DNA of 64,000 nucleotides from Siphonodentalium dalli (GCA_032622095.1 CP136067.1:43567549-43631548); one strand, 5' to 3'. Positions 49,087 to 60,472 are shown, counted from the stretch's first letter. The notes: a model not told the origin generated them from the sequence alone. A program made the numbers and translations.

Positions 49087-51934
49087 TTGATTTAAACATA
49101 TTTTATTAGTATAATGCATAAATAATACATAACATATAAGGGATTGGAGGACAAGTTCTTTGAAACTTAGATGGACCTCCGCTCCCTACAGATCATGCAT
49201 GAAACATAAATATAACAATATATTTTGGATTTGTATCAGGTTTTGGTAGGGCGGGTAGAATTGTGAATGCGTGAGTATAAGATAGTACGTGGGGTGTTAA
49301 TTATTATAAATCAATGGTGTGGTGGGGATAATAAGTTTAATTATACATACATATGAATAATAAGCCAACTGGCAGCATATATATGTATAAGGTGGGGAGA
49401 GCGTTAGTTGGTGTGTTTGGGGAGTTGTAAATAGAAAGGGGTCGTTTGAGTAAGTAACAGAACAGGATATTTGGGCACCAAGTACATTTATGGTAGATAG
49501 TTCAGATTTTGTGGGTTTACAAGAGCTTATTCGTTGCACGACGCAAATCGTCCGGAAGATTTTATGAATTTTAAAGCTGTATCTGTTAGAATGCAATTCT
49601 CGTTGGCGGTTAAAGTTAGATCTCCGTTTAGAAGCGCTTTGTAGGACGTGACTCGAAATGATCTCATAACATGTGACAGTTCTATGCGTTGTTGTGAATA
49701 AAGGGCGCAATACATGAAGTAGTGTTCTGCATCTTCCACGGGGCTTCCACAACTACACATGGGGTTATCACCAATGTGATTTTCAACTTTGTCATGATTT
49801 AGATTGCTACAATTGTTTCTAATTCGACAGTGTATGATATTTGTCTGTCGGTCACCGAGATATACATGAGATGAAATTTTTCTCTTGGGTAGAATTGTTG
49901 ATTTGAGAGCCTCGTAAGATTTTATTTTGATGTCATTTGCCAAGCAGTTCCAAACTTCGATTGTTTTTGGAAAGAAAGATTTCTTGAAGGTTTCTAGGTG
50001 ACAAAAGTAGTTCTCAAAATCGTCCGCATTGCGCAAAAAGTAACGACTCGTATCACCGACGCGTGGAAGAAGAAGATCGGATAAAAATTGAGGGGCTTTA
50101 CGATTGACAATTTTGTGCATAAGACATAATTTTTGTGCATCTCGACGAATCTGGAGGGGTTTCCATCCAAGTTCGTTAAGTAAATTGGCGTTCGATGAGG
50201 ATCTAGTTAGGCCAGATACAACTCGCGCTGCATCGTAATACAATTTGTCGAGTGTCGATTTTGTGATGTCAGGGGCAGAGTCCCAGACACAACTGCCATA
50301 TTCTAGTATGGGCAATAAATGTGTTTTGAATAATGTGTCGAGGGTATTTCGTGATAACATATACTTTAATTTTCGGAGTTGTGAAAGCACAGTGCAAGCA
50401 TTTTTGTAGATGTGTTCTATGGCAAGGTCCCACTGAAGATCGGATTGCAGTACGATTCCTAGATGACAGTGATCTTCAACTATTTCGAGTTTGTTGGAAC
50501 TGAATATGAGGTCTGCACTGCGCGGGAATGTTGATTGGTGGCCCTGAAATATCATTGCTTTCGTTTTTGATGAGTTAAGGGAAACTAGCCATTTGCTAGT
50601 CCAACTATCAAGTGATGTAAGGTCGTTATTTATATGAACCACCAGATCTTCATAAGACGGTAGTGAATAGAATATACAGGTGTCATCTGCAAATAGGCGA
50701 ACGTTTGACTTCAGATTGTCTCCTATGTCATTTATGAATATTGAGAACAAAAAGGGACCAAGAGGCAAGAACATACCCCTGAGGAACCCCAGAGGCAGGT
50801 TTTAAGGGGTGCGAATATTCCGAACGAACAAGCACTCTTTGAGATCTATTGCTGATATAATCAGTAATCCAGAAGAGTAATTTACCGTCAACTCCATAAC
50901 TACGTATTTTATGAATTAGTCCTTTATGCCAAACCCGCTCAAACGCTTTAGAGATATCACAGAATACACCTATGGATAACATCGACTCACTCCTAGTTTT
51001 GGTAAGGTGGTGAATTATTTCTAGTAATTGATGAGTTGTGCTGTGTCCAGGGCGAAATCCGGATTGGTATTTGTACAAAAGGTTATTCTTCGAAAAATAA
51101 TCATACATTTTTTGAAAAACGATCTTTTCAAGAACTTTGCTCACACATGAAAGAAGTGATATTGGCCTGTAATTACCTGGATCTGTTTTCGCGCCTTTCT
51201 TGAAGATTGGTATTACGCTAGCAACTTTCCACTGCATTGGGAATATACCTGTTTCTAAGGACTGTTTGAAAAGAATGTACAGTGGTAGGGCTAGAGTTTT
51301 ATGGCAGCACTTCAAAATTTTATTGCTTATCCCAGCTGGACCAGTGGCTTTGTTAGCGTCCAATTCCTTAAGAATTTTGTCTACATCATCCTGTGTAATA
51401 GTAATTGAATTTAGCGTCGTGGCTGTTCTTTTCGGAAAATCTGGAATAGACTGACCAGAGTCGTTTATTGCACTATTATTGATAAATATTTCATTGAGAA
51501 TATCTGCTTTGTCCACATCATCGTAGGCAAAATTTAGGCCAAATTGCAGTGGCGGTATGGTTAGCGATTTATTCTTCTCGCGGAGAAATTCATTTGTCAT
51601 TTTCCAAAAAGATTTTGGATCATGTACGGTATTTAGGTTTTTATTTTGAATTTCATCTAGGTATTGTTTTTTCGCATATTTTTTCATGTTATTTACCGAG
51701 TTTCTGTGTTTTTTATATTTGGACCAATGATTCGGCTGATTGCTTTTAATTTTCTGCATCTGTCTCGTCGTCTAATTTCGAGTCTGATGCGACTGTCAAA
51801 CCACGGTTTGTCGTTTGGTCTTATGGTAGCTATATGGTTTGGTACACACTTTTCAACTGTACTATTAATACTATTTTCAATAATTGATACTTTAGATTCT
51901 ATTGAATACGCATCGTTTTTGTTCAAGACATTTG
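49087..51934 (-). mobile_element. 5'-truncated Jockey/CR1-like LINE
   Basis: A 2848-bp insertion lies between the two 406-bp direct repeats, coding on the minus strand. It keeps the linker before the reverse transcriptase, the RT domain, and a C-terminal cysteine/histidine motif. The endonuclease domain and everything upstream are missing, because the open frame runs straight into the right border. A ~440-bp 3' UTR ends with an AATAAA signal (49107-49102 on the minus strand) about 15 bp before the left border, with no long poly(A). Known LINE behaviour (target-primed reverse transcription) explains the 5' truncation. The clade assignment rests on motif style only. Confidence 0.85.
49527..51934 (-). 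pseudogene. LINE reverse transcriptase, broken by two frameshifts
   Basis: Three minus-strand frames in series make one decayed RT. The first (51934-51693) is open at the truncation border. The second (51759-50728, 343 codons) holds NYRPISLLS at residues 196-204, the motif A region FCDISKAFERVWH at 266-278, and SGVPQG at 323-328. The third (50774-49527, 415 codons) holds the catalytic FADD box at 28-31 and, near the end, C340-x-C342, H351 and C356, a zinc-finger-like cluster. One frameshift lies about 51745-51765. The other lies about 50765-50775, just after the PQG box. The catalytic aspartates are intact, so the frame breaks are the main damage. No RNase H domain is evident. The protein would have copied element RNA at a nicked target; this copy cannot make it. 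Confidence 0.88.
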
Positions 51935-52340
51935 TCTACTATTTCTCACTATAAATTGAAAATACTCAAACCTGATTGAATGAGGGTATGTGTTTGCCAT
52001 CATGAAAAGAGTAAAATCCAAGATGGCAACTGGCGATCATATTCTTTAACAAATTTCGGAAGCTATCATTCGCTCCCAACTAGAGATAATGCCCAGGAGA
52101 TCCTTGTGATGTTGGTGCAAAATATCTCAGATCGAAGTACTTAATACATGTGCTGATCAGTCATCATCTGCATTATTTACTCTGACAGTCAGTGTTTTAA
52201 TTACAGTGGTGCCATACTGATAGCAATAAAAATAATAGGTTTCATTTATTCCTCCCAATACATGTGTGATATGCCCATTCAGCCCAATTGTGTCCCGTGA
52301 AATACTTTGTGGTGCCATGTGCATATTTTTCAGAATGAAT
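51935..52340. repeat. 406-bp direct repeat, right copy, flanking the LINE
   Basis: Matches 48681-49086 end to end. Differences seen: GATCAT for GACCAT, TAGAGATAA for TAGAAATAA, CCTTGTGA for CCTTATGA, TTTCATT for TTTTATT, GTGGTGCC for GTGCTGCC, and two bases in the CCATG/CATA stretch. Beyond 52340 and before 51935 the two loci share nothing. Confidence 0.93.
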
Positions 52341-53945
52341 ATATTCCACAATCCACATATGATCTTATTTGGTATTTATGGGTTAATTTAACTGAGCTAA
52401 TTCCACATGGTAGTACCACACCCACCATTCGATGCGCTGCCTCTCTGGCTGACAAGACCAGTCTCTGGCATACAAGGCCACCTCTATGGCCAGAACTTTT
52501 TGTTTCATAAGGCTGCGGGCATTTAAATCAATAAAAACAGAATGGACAGGTACTGATACTAGTATGTGTCAAATTTAACACAATCACCCCAGGGCATATA
52601 TTTCATCTGATTTTGTGAGAATCTATACATACTTTTTCATGAGAATCCAGGGTATTTGCGAGAATATTTACGAGAATCTAGAATTGGATTCTCGCCGATA
52701 TATAAGCCCTGCACCCTTTATACTGTGAGTATAGCCTGGCCACACATTGTGGTATGCTCATAACAACAGATAGCAATACAACTCAGAAAAATAGGCTTCA
52801 AAAAGCGAGTGGGTATGACTTTTCTACACCTGCCAAATTGAATGTCAGATTTCTTTCATGCCACTGACATATTCAAAGACACGGACAATCGTAGCTGCAC
52901 TGTTGATGCAATTGCAATGTTGCAGTGACCAATCTCATACATATACATTTATGCTGAATAAACAATGTACATGTATTAACTGAATTACTTGGTGTTTAGT
53001 TAACATGAAAATAAAGATACCCTGATATGGTATTTGTGAACTAAAAACTTTGCGATTGAATATGGCATAGGTCAAATGTGGATGCGTTTAAAAATTTCTA
53101 GATTGAATTTACCGTTATTGCAGCCACAAAAAATGTATTCGGCGTTTATTTACTGGGTTATCGCAGTTAAAAATCATTACCGTGGTAAGACTACCGATGG
53201 ACACCACATGTCAGTCGCTATTATTCGACGTAATACCACTTGATTGTGGTTTACTGGTGGTACGAACGGTAATTACCGGCCTACATCCACGTTAAAGGGG
53301 TCAATTATTTTGCGCATACATGTAGCTGTATATATTCGAATTGAGATTTGATTCGCGAACCTCATCCCCAATTGAATTCAAAATTTGATTTGACTGTAAA
53401 CTCAGATTCGCAGGGCCCTAATGAGCTAAGCTTAAAAATAAAAAAACAATGATGGGCTTGACAAAATACCATAATTACCCCATAGTTGCCAAATGTTAGC
53501 ATGGACGAACAAATGGACTGACAGACAAATAACATAATACAACTGACATATCAAAAATTGGGTTAACAATTTTATCCGGTGTGAACAAGCAATGGGTTAA
53601 CCAAAACACACACCATGTGACCCAATTATGGGTCAGGCGCATGTTTTGCCAAAATTATATTTCAAAATGGAATTTCTCAAAATCTATCTGGAAGTTATTT
53701 TTTTTTTAATTTGGTACAAGCGACTATTGTCACACAATATATGTACGAACTTCCAACTAGTTTGAAATTATAATCAAATTTACTATACTTTTATGGCATG
53801 AAATACATGTAAAATTTCTAAGTCGAAAAATTGACATAACTCTGTCAAATATCATTGGACCCTGAGTCCCTGACCAAATTCGACTTGGCCTGAAACACAG
53901 CTCTATTCATCGGTTTGCGTATCCTTCCCCCACATAGAATGTAAG
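52341..53945. other. No recognisable gene
   Basis: AT-rich. GGTAAT/ATTACC palindromic words around 53175-53280 (ACCGTGGTAAGACTACC, GAACGGTAATTACCGG) may be a worn MITE. GAGAATC words repeat at 52617-52695. No coding evidence was found. Confidence 0.45.
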
Positions 53946-54180
53946 TTAAAGGTACTCCATACAATCAAATACCATTTCTTGGCTTCGGGGGTAAAAAATA
54001 CTTTAATCCAGTCTGGGAACACACCCATCAAAGCTCCGATTGAACAGATATCAATTTTTGAAGTTTGTTATTTCTTGAGAGGTGTAATAATGTGTCCCAG
54101 ACACACGTCATCAAACAGAGGGTCTTGGACAAAATTGTGCATGTAGATGGATAACTCTAAATCAAGTGATAATGCGGTTA
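53946..54180. mobile_element. Partial TTAA MITE (AGGTACTC family), left part only
   Basis: TTAA then AGGTACTCCATACAATC, followed by TTGGCTTCGGGGGTAAAAAA and AGATATCAATTTTTGAAG, which match the elements at 5333 and 58463. The GATGGATAACTCTAAATCAA segment corresponds to the right half of the 5.3 kb copy. No right terminal repeat is present. Confidence 0.7.
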
Positions 54181-54221
54181 AATGTCATGATACTTTAGCG
54201 ATAGGCCATATTGGGGACATT

Positions 54222-54364
54222 CTTTATTCCAAGGTTTGCTATTCTGAAAGTTCACTATTTCAAAGGTTCTCTAGCTATTATGAATGTTCGCTATTCCGAA
54301 GGTTCACTATTCTGAAGGTTCACTGTTCCGAAGATTCGCTATTCCGAAGGTTTTTGTTATTTTA
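54222..54364. repeat. ~17-bp minisatellite TTCGCTATTCCGAAGG
   Basis: Eight or nine imperfect copies of a 16-17 bp unit (TTCACTATTCTGAAGG, TTCGCTATTCCGAAGG). Within each unit TTCCGAAGG is itself nearly palindromic. The open frame across it is a repeat artefact. Confidence 0.88.
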
Positions 54365-54365
54365 A

Positions 54366-55230
54366 AAGTTAATTCTATATTCTAAACTAGTATTGAGAGG
54401 ATTCTTTATCACAAAGTCCTTTTATGAAGGAAATAACTTAATACATTAAAAAAACAATTTGATTTTTATTGGTTTTCGCAATTACATTATTATGTTATTT
54501 CTCAATAGATATTCACGTCACGCAGCCCATAAATTACAGTTTCCATGCAATTTAATGTCATTATGGGTTATAACAGTTGTGATATATAATGAATACTGGA
54601 GTGCCATAACATCCTGATTAGCAGAATATAGCTGGTTAGACCGGTATGAGATGAACAGCAATTGTGACATTGTGACTTTAAAGGCCCATCTAATTTTGGA
54701 TCCACTAATTATTATTTTTTTTTTATAGAGCCTTCATATACGGTTAATAACAATCTATGTCATAACATATGATTAAAACACTATAATATCACCATTTGAA
54801 AAAATCTATGTCTCAGAAGATGCCAATAGAGAAATAGAAAACAACTGAAATCATAGATAGGTGGTATTTTACCTCAAAAACAATAATAGTGATGGTGCCT
54901 TATAATAGTGATGGCATGGGGTGATAGTCTGAGGGTACAATTTAGATAATCTCATGCAACAGAATGTTCATATTCTTAGTACCATAAAATAGAACCAGAT
55001 ATAAGTATACAGTGTGTTAAATGCACCACAACCCTGAATATTATATACATACTACTATCATTACTATATGGAATGGTAGTGATGAATCGATTCGAGGTAG
55101 GCCCATTACCAGCTATGACTACTAAGTAATATGTGACAACACTATATTCGAAGACATGAATGCAATTATAATTTATGTGGCAACAAGTGAAAAGAAAAAG
55201 ATGTATTTGTAGGGCTGAAATGGTTAGTGC
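54366..55230. other. No recognisable gene
   Basis: AT-rich sequence with TTTAAAGGCCCATCTAATTT near 54676, a dispersed-repeat style word. AATAGTGATGG recurs at 54885 and 54905. No coding evidence was found. Confidence 0.45.
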
Positions 55231-55455
55231 CTACAGTACTTAATGCCCTAATTAATCGACTCGATAACCACATCAGAATTATGGGTAACTTTTCAGGATT
55301 TAGTCTGAAATATGGCTTGCGGCCATTCATCGGAAAGCTCTCGGCGAAAGCTTTCCGATGAATGGCAGCAAGCCATATTTCCGACTAAATCCTGAAAAGT
55401 TACCCATAATTCTGCTGTGATTATGGAGTCGATTAATTAGGGCATTACTGTACGG
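55231..55455. repeat. Near-perfect palindrome, ~103-bp arms
   Basis: TAATGCCCTAATTAATCGAC, CAGAATTATGGGTAACTTTT, CAGGATTTAGTC, ATATGGCTTGC and CATTCATCGGAAAGC on the left are mirrored at the right to GGGCATTA at 55447, around a ~9-nt centre (CTCTCGGCGA). Only a handful of mismatches and small gaps are present. It could be a foldback MITE or a fresh inverted duplication. Confidence 0.92.
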
Positions 55456-55509
55456 TACGTACGGGATATTCATGACCGGTTATATGGGAGGCCAAATTCA
55501 CATTTATTA

Positions 55510-55796
55510 TTAATTGCGCTGAAACGCAATTCAATTGCGCTAAGTTTAGTCGGTGCGACTCTCAATAGCATTACCTTATGTTTTAGTTGGGCCGATTGCT
55601 GAAGCACAATCAAATTGCGCTGAAGTGCAATTCAATTGAGCTTCAGCGCAATCCAGCTTGATTCATATCAATTGCGCTTCAGCGCAATTCTTTTACAAGC
55701 TTACACCCCTGAATAGATAGGTTATTCCATTATCAATTCATATGGGATAACCACCAATTGCGCTTCAGCGCAATTCAATTGCGCTTCAGTGCAATT
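55510..55796. repeat. Clustered AATTGCGCTTCAGCGCAATT palindromes
   Basis: About ten full or half copies of CAATTGCGCTTCAGCGCAAT occur at irregular spacing in both orientations, separated by unrelated pieces (55540-55600, 55690-55755). The word is a 20-bp dyad centred on TTCAGC and has some variants with GAAGTGCAATT. Confidence 0.88.
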
Positions 55797-55817
55797 ATTA
55801 TTATTATTATTATTATT
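55796..55817. repeat. (ATT)n microsatellite
   Basis: Seven ATT trinucleotides directly after the last AATTGC palindrome. Confidence 0.95.
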
Positions 55818-55920
55818 AAAGTTAGGTTGAATAGGTGCATGGAGAAAATTAACTGGTATCGCATCGCAATTTGCTACCCAAATTTAGATAATAGCTATGC
55901 AATTTGGTATGAATTTTATA

Positions 55921-56388
55921 TGATTTCAGAACAATGCTATCTAATTATGTTATTATGAGGTTATTTGCTAATCAAAATTTCAAAAGTAATATTTGCTCCC
56001 TGAATAGGTGGGTTATTCCATTATCATAAATTCACCACATAATAGCATTCCCTTCAGGGCGACTCACAAAACATTTCCTTCTGGTTTAGTCAGTGCAACT
56101 CTCGATAGCATTACCTTATGTATTAGTCGGGGCGAAACCAGTACCTTCTGTTTATGATTTCAGAACAATGCTATCTAATTATGTTATTATGAGGTTATTT
56201 GCTAATCAAAATTTCAAAAGTAATATTTGCTCCCTGAATAGGTGGGTTATTCCATTATCATAAATTCACCACATAATAGCATTCCCTTCAGGGCGACTCA
56301 CAAAACATTTCCTTCTGGTTTAGTCAGTGCAACTCTCGATAGCATTACCTTATGTATTAGTCGGGGCGAAACCAGTACCTTCTGTTTT
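55921..56388. repeat. Exact 234-bp tandem duplication
   Basis: TGATTTCAGAACAATGCTAT at 55921 recurs at 56155. The two 234-bp units appear identical at every base I compared, through GAAACCAGTACCTTCTGTTT. The identity suggests a very recent event or an assembly artefact. Confidence 0.93.
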
Positions 56389-56900
56389 AGTCGGGGCTTC
56401 TCATGATAGCATTATAATCTGTATGAATCGGGCCGACTCAGGATGGCATTGCCTTCTGTATTAATCAGGAGGACTCACAATAGCATAAATCCTTCTGTTT
56501 TAGTCGGTGCTACTCGTGATAGCATTACATTCTCTATTAATCGTGAAGACTCGCAATGAATTTAATAGCTTCTGTTTTAGTTAGGGCTACTCATAATAGC
56601 ATTATCTTCTGTTTTAGTTGGGCCGACTCGCGATAGCATTATCTTCTGTATCATATGGGGTGATTCACTTTTGGATTATCTTCTTTATTTGTTTGTGCTA
56701 CTGTCGATGGGATTGATTAGTCATGGCGACTTGCAATAGCATTATGTTCTGTTTTGATCAGGGCCCCTCGCGATAGCATTACCTTCTGTATTAGTCGGGT
56801 GGCTTGCGATACCAATTCAGGGGGAGGGGGTGATACATTCGTATTAGTCGGGGTGACTTGCAATACCTGTACCCTCTCATGTACTTCTGTTTTGTCCTGG
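56389..56900. repeat. ~40-bp degenerate minisatellite (TAGTCGGGGCGACTC)
   Basis: Recurring GTTTTAGTCGGGGCGACTCG, CGATAGCATTACCTTCTGTA and TTAGTCGGG words at about 38-42 bp steps, continuing a motif that begins at 55535 inside the duplicated unit. Units are 70-85% alike. Confidence 0.85.
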
Positions 56901-57785
56901 ACGGAAATTGCATTGGCTATTAAGCACCTGAGCGCTGACACTGTATATTCAATATTGCCATTATTATTTCCCCCGACGCAAATCTGAATACGCTGGTCGT
57001 GATGCTCATCTGCTATATTTGAACAGTTTTTATATGTGGTTGTTTGGGTAGCCTTTATTGTCTTCTTTTTGCAAGAATACCGGCACTATAAATCGAAATT
57101 ATTTTTCTGTGTGGGCGCTGCGTTTCCCGGCGATAAAAATAATATCTGGAAAAAACAGTTGTTTTAAAAACCGGAATATGGCGGAAGGTAAAATATATTT
57201 TTCGATCGGGGTTAATGTCATGGCATTGTCTGAAAATCTTATCAAATGAATTCTGTTGCGTGGAAGAATCAGGCCCGACGAGATCATGCAGTTTGTTCAG
57301 ACGATTGTGATGTCGTTGTTCATTATGATATCGATATCATTGCAATGAAGCAGGCCATAAAGATATTAGTCATGCAACTACTGTTTTTATCACTTACATG
57401 TACGGTAGAGCAATTACTACCACCACACATGATCGAAATTATTATCTGGTTGTTTATTATCTCATGAATGTAGTGGGTTATTATTAACCAAGCCTGAGTA
57501 TAATTTGTCTTGCATTTTAAGAATGAGATTCTCATAGGGTGAATTTAGTAATGATTCTTTTAAGACTGTTATACATGTAAATGTTTTCTACAGTCAATAC
57601 AATAGTTGTATTGTGTATACGCTTTATTAAAGCGTGCATATTGCGCTTTGATATAACATATTTTTTATTTTGGCAATCGATTTGAGTGCGAGTACCGATT
57701 AATATTCGATGGGCTATTATCGACCATTGGCAGCCGATTCCAATTATCGGAACATGGCTTAACAGAATGTTGTGCAATTTTTGAC
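56901..57785. other. No recognisable gene
   Basis: Several short frames on both strands, none with a domain. A small hairpin ACGCTTTATTAAAGCGT lies near 57619. No evidence of exons was found. Confidence 0.4.
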
Positions 57786-58040
57786 CACACGACTCACAAA
57801 CGGTACCCCATATGTTTAAAGTCGAAAAAGGGGGATAACTCCACCAAAAAAGTCTGACAGAGCCATAATCTCAGGTGCTCAGGTTCCCATGGTGGTTGAT
57901 GTCTCTGCCAAGTTTCACGGAAATTTATCACGGAAATTGATAAAAAAAAAAAAGACTGTCGGAGAAAAACTCCGGACAAATTTGTGTCCACACACGAACG
58001 ATGGACGAGCTGATTTCACTATACCCCCCCCCCCCCCCAA
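57786..58040. repeat. Interspersed mollusc-type repeat ending in a C15 run
   Basis: GGGGGATAACTCCACC, GACAGAGCCATAATCTCAGG, CCCATGGTGGTTGATGTCTC and CTGCCAAGTTTCACGGAAAT form a block whose style I recognise from dispersed repeats in mollusc sequence. An A-run (57938-57951) and a C-run (58024-58038) punctuate it. Confidence 0.6.
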
Positions 58041-58462
58041 CAGTGTTGCAGGAGGTATAATGAGCACAATGTATTGAATACCATTAGCATCACAGTTCTC
58101 AGCAATGTTATGGTTATAATATTTGTGAGTTCATTAGAATGAACATAGCGATTAATTTCAGTGTTATGAATAGCCAAATATATACAAACAATATAAAAGT
58201 AGGAATGTATGATGGACCGCCGGCGGTTCCTAAATAAAGGAATCGAATCGGAAATTAAAAGTTTCATCAAACTACCAGATCGTGGTTTATAAAAATTACA
58301 ATGGACTGTAGTTTTGTGTATATTAATGCAAAGTAAATCGTGCATATAAAAAAATTGCATGCAACGTCTCGGCCAGGGCATGATAATTGATAATTGATAT
58401 TTCAACTTAGATTCAACGTACAGCATGTACATGTATCAACATTCAGTGTTATATTTCCCACA
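58041..58462. other. No recognisable gene
   Basis: A 137-codon minus-strand frame covers 58432-58019 but runs through the C-run as a G-rich tail and has no domain, so it is taken as chance. Confidence 0.5.
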
Positions 58463-58914
58463 TTAAAGGTACTCAATCCGAATTAACGCTCGCGAATTAC
58501 AATATCATTGGCTTCAGGGGTACAACATATTTAACTTGTGTCGAGGAACCCACCAATCAAGATACATTAGGAGTAATCAGATATCGATATTTTAAATCTA
58601 GTATTTTAATTATAAGTGGCCCAGTAAACTATCGACGAGTAGAACTTATCTGACAAGATAGCGGATGAAGATCGATAACTCTAAAATCGAGTGTTTTTTT
58701 GTGTCAGATATTTGACAACCAATAAAATTTTGTTGAAAAAAACTTTGATAAATAACAGGTTTTGGGCAATTTTATAGTTGACTGTGGTTCTAAAGCATTG
58801 TTTTGGGCAATTACTAGTAATCTTTTCTGATAACTGAAATGGCATTTAAAAAAATGGTGTTGTTGTTGGAATCTGATGATATGGGGACCGTCGAATCGGA
58901 TTGAGTACCTTTAA
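58463..58914. mobile_element. TTAA MITE (AGGTACTCAATCCG family), second full copy
   Basis: AGGTACTCAATCCGAATTAA (58467) and TCGGATTGAGTACCT (ending 58910) are flanked by TTAA at 58463-58466 and 58911-58914. The interior TTGGCTTCAGGGGTA, GTGTCGAGGAACCCACCAAT and GATCGATAACTCTAAAATCG matches the 5.3 kb copy but is shorter (444 against 610 bp) and does not fold back as fully. Confidence 0.88.
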
Positions 58915-59500
58915 TTCAACATTTACTATATTTAGATAACATCTCGATATTCAACATTAGGTTTCCAACTTTATTTCAACATTGATTCAATGTTGAACGA
59001 ATGTCCAAATTTAAACTGTTAGATTTCTAACATTATTTCAATGTTGATCGAACATCACAAAACTTGACAAAAGTGAACATTAGCTTTCAAACGTAATCCC
59101 AATGTCGATTCAACGCTAAATTAATGTCCAGAAATTAAACATTAGGCTTCCAGCGTTATTTCAACGCTGAGCGAACATAAAACAAAATCAACATTAGGAT
59201 TCCAATGCTATTTCAAAATCGAGTGATCGTCCCAATATTCAACATTAGTTTTCCAAAATTATCCCATTTTCAATTCAATGTTGTTGAGCGAACATAACAA
59301 AAAAAATACTTTTTTTATTCCAATATTATTTTAACGTTGAGCGAATGTCAAAAAATTCAACGTTAGCTTCCCAATATTATTCCAATGTTCAAAGTTAGTT
59401 TTTCAATGTTGTCTCAAATGTATATTCTATGTTCACTTCAACGAGCAAACTGGACCAATCGCCAACGTTATTTAAAATTCAACGTTGAAATTTTTTTTGA
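58915..59500. repeat. ~60-70 bp degenerate minisatellite (CAACATTAGG)
   Basis: Repeated TTCAACATTAGGTTTCCAAC, GTTATTTCAACGTTGA and GCGAACAT words, eight to nine units, with AACATT/AATGTT and AACGTT dyads giving many small hairpins. It fades out at about 59500 (TTCAACGTTGAAA). Confidence 0.85.
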
Positions 59501-60268
59501 GACAACTGTTTACTTTAGTCTTTACATTGGATCAACATAGGGATGTTATCTGGGTGAGGCCATTTTGGCATGATTTTGGGAAACATTGGGACATAAATAT
59601 TATACAGACTGGAAAGTATAATCTACGGTATAGCTGAATTCAGATAGCAATCAGTATAGCTGATTTCACCTATTGTCGCGGATTTTTTTACAACTAGTGG
59701 AATTATGTTTATATGATTACAGTTACCAGTAGGCATACAATGTGAACACAGAACATATAAATATGTGAGAGGTCAAAATAGAAACAAAAGCGACATGAGC
59801 GCAAATATTACCTCTCCTTGTCACAGATTCGAATTTCAAAAATAAACCATCATTTCCATTTGCACCAGCCCGGAGATTCAATTGGGAATTTGGTGGCGTC
59901 TAAATGTCGTATCAATAATTGGTAAATTCGTTACCGGATGTCCTGCATGTACCTAAGATTATAAATAACCATGGCTTGTCACACAGAAGATATACATTTT
60001 ACGCCTTTCAAATTTTAGTCCAGCTGGATTGACAGAAACAGTACTTTTCTCGACTCGACTGGGAAGCCGCCATTTGAATGGGTTATCACGTGCAGTTATA
60101 GAACCAATCACGAATAGAAATCGCTTAACTATCCCGTTCCGATCGCTTACCTACCCGTCCAATAGCAAAAATAGCCTATTTAGGTAGCTTATTATGGTGA
60201 AAAAGTAGCTGGAAAATCCTACCTACCCCAATTAAGCTACTTGAGATTTAGTGTGTACGGATACAAAT
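59501..60268. other. Upstream flank of the PAN-CTLD gene, no gene seen
   Basis: No TATA-like box in a convincing position and no open frame. AGCCTATTTAGGTAGCTTAT and TAGCTGGAAAATCCTACCTA near 60170-60230 are small inverted words. Promoter elements may be here but cannot be assigned. Confidence 0.4.
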
Positions 60269-60472
60269 TTAAAGGGGGACTGTTCACAATACATCCGGCC
60301 ATTTATGGGACAATCTAGTTTTATACTCAACATAGTATTGTTGTTTGTATCGTTCACAGAGTACATGAGTGTACTTTAACACTAGTCCATGGCTCACATT
60401 CATTCATACTATGTTGAGTATAAGAGGAGATGGCCCCGTAAATGGCGGATTTTGTGTACAGTGTTCCTTTAA
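60269..60472. mobile_element. TTAA MITE just upstream of the PAN-CTLD gene
   Basis: TTAA then AGGGGGACTGTTCACAATAC and ATCCGGCCATTTATGGG at the left. The right end complements it as AGGAACACTGTACACAAAAT, CCGCCATTTACGGGGCC, followed by TTAA. Inner arms TTATACTCAACATAGTA and TACTATGTTGAGTATAA are perfect inverted copies. It ends about 115 bp before the start codon at 60588. Confidence 0.85.

Noticed and set aside
48681-52340. LTR retrotransposon with 406-bp LTRs
   Set aside because: The repeats lack TG...CA ends. The enclosed RT is of LINE type with no gag, protease, RNase H or integrase, and it reads into the border without a primer-binding site.
57786-58040. Coding exon suggested by open frames on both strands
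   Set aside because: The sequence matches the style of a dispersed mollusc repeat and is broken by A and C homopolymers.
58019-58432. 137-codon minus-strand open frame
   Set aside because: It runs through the C15 homopolymer and has no domain. Its length is explained by local composition.
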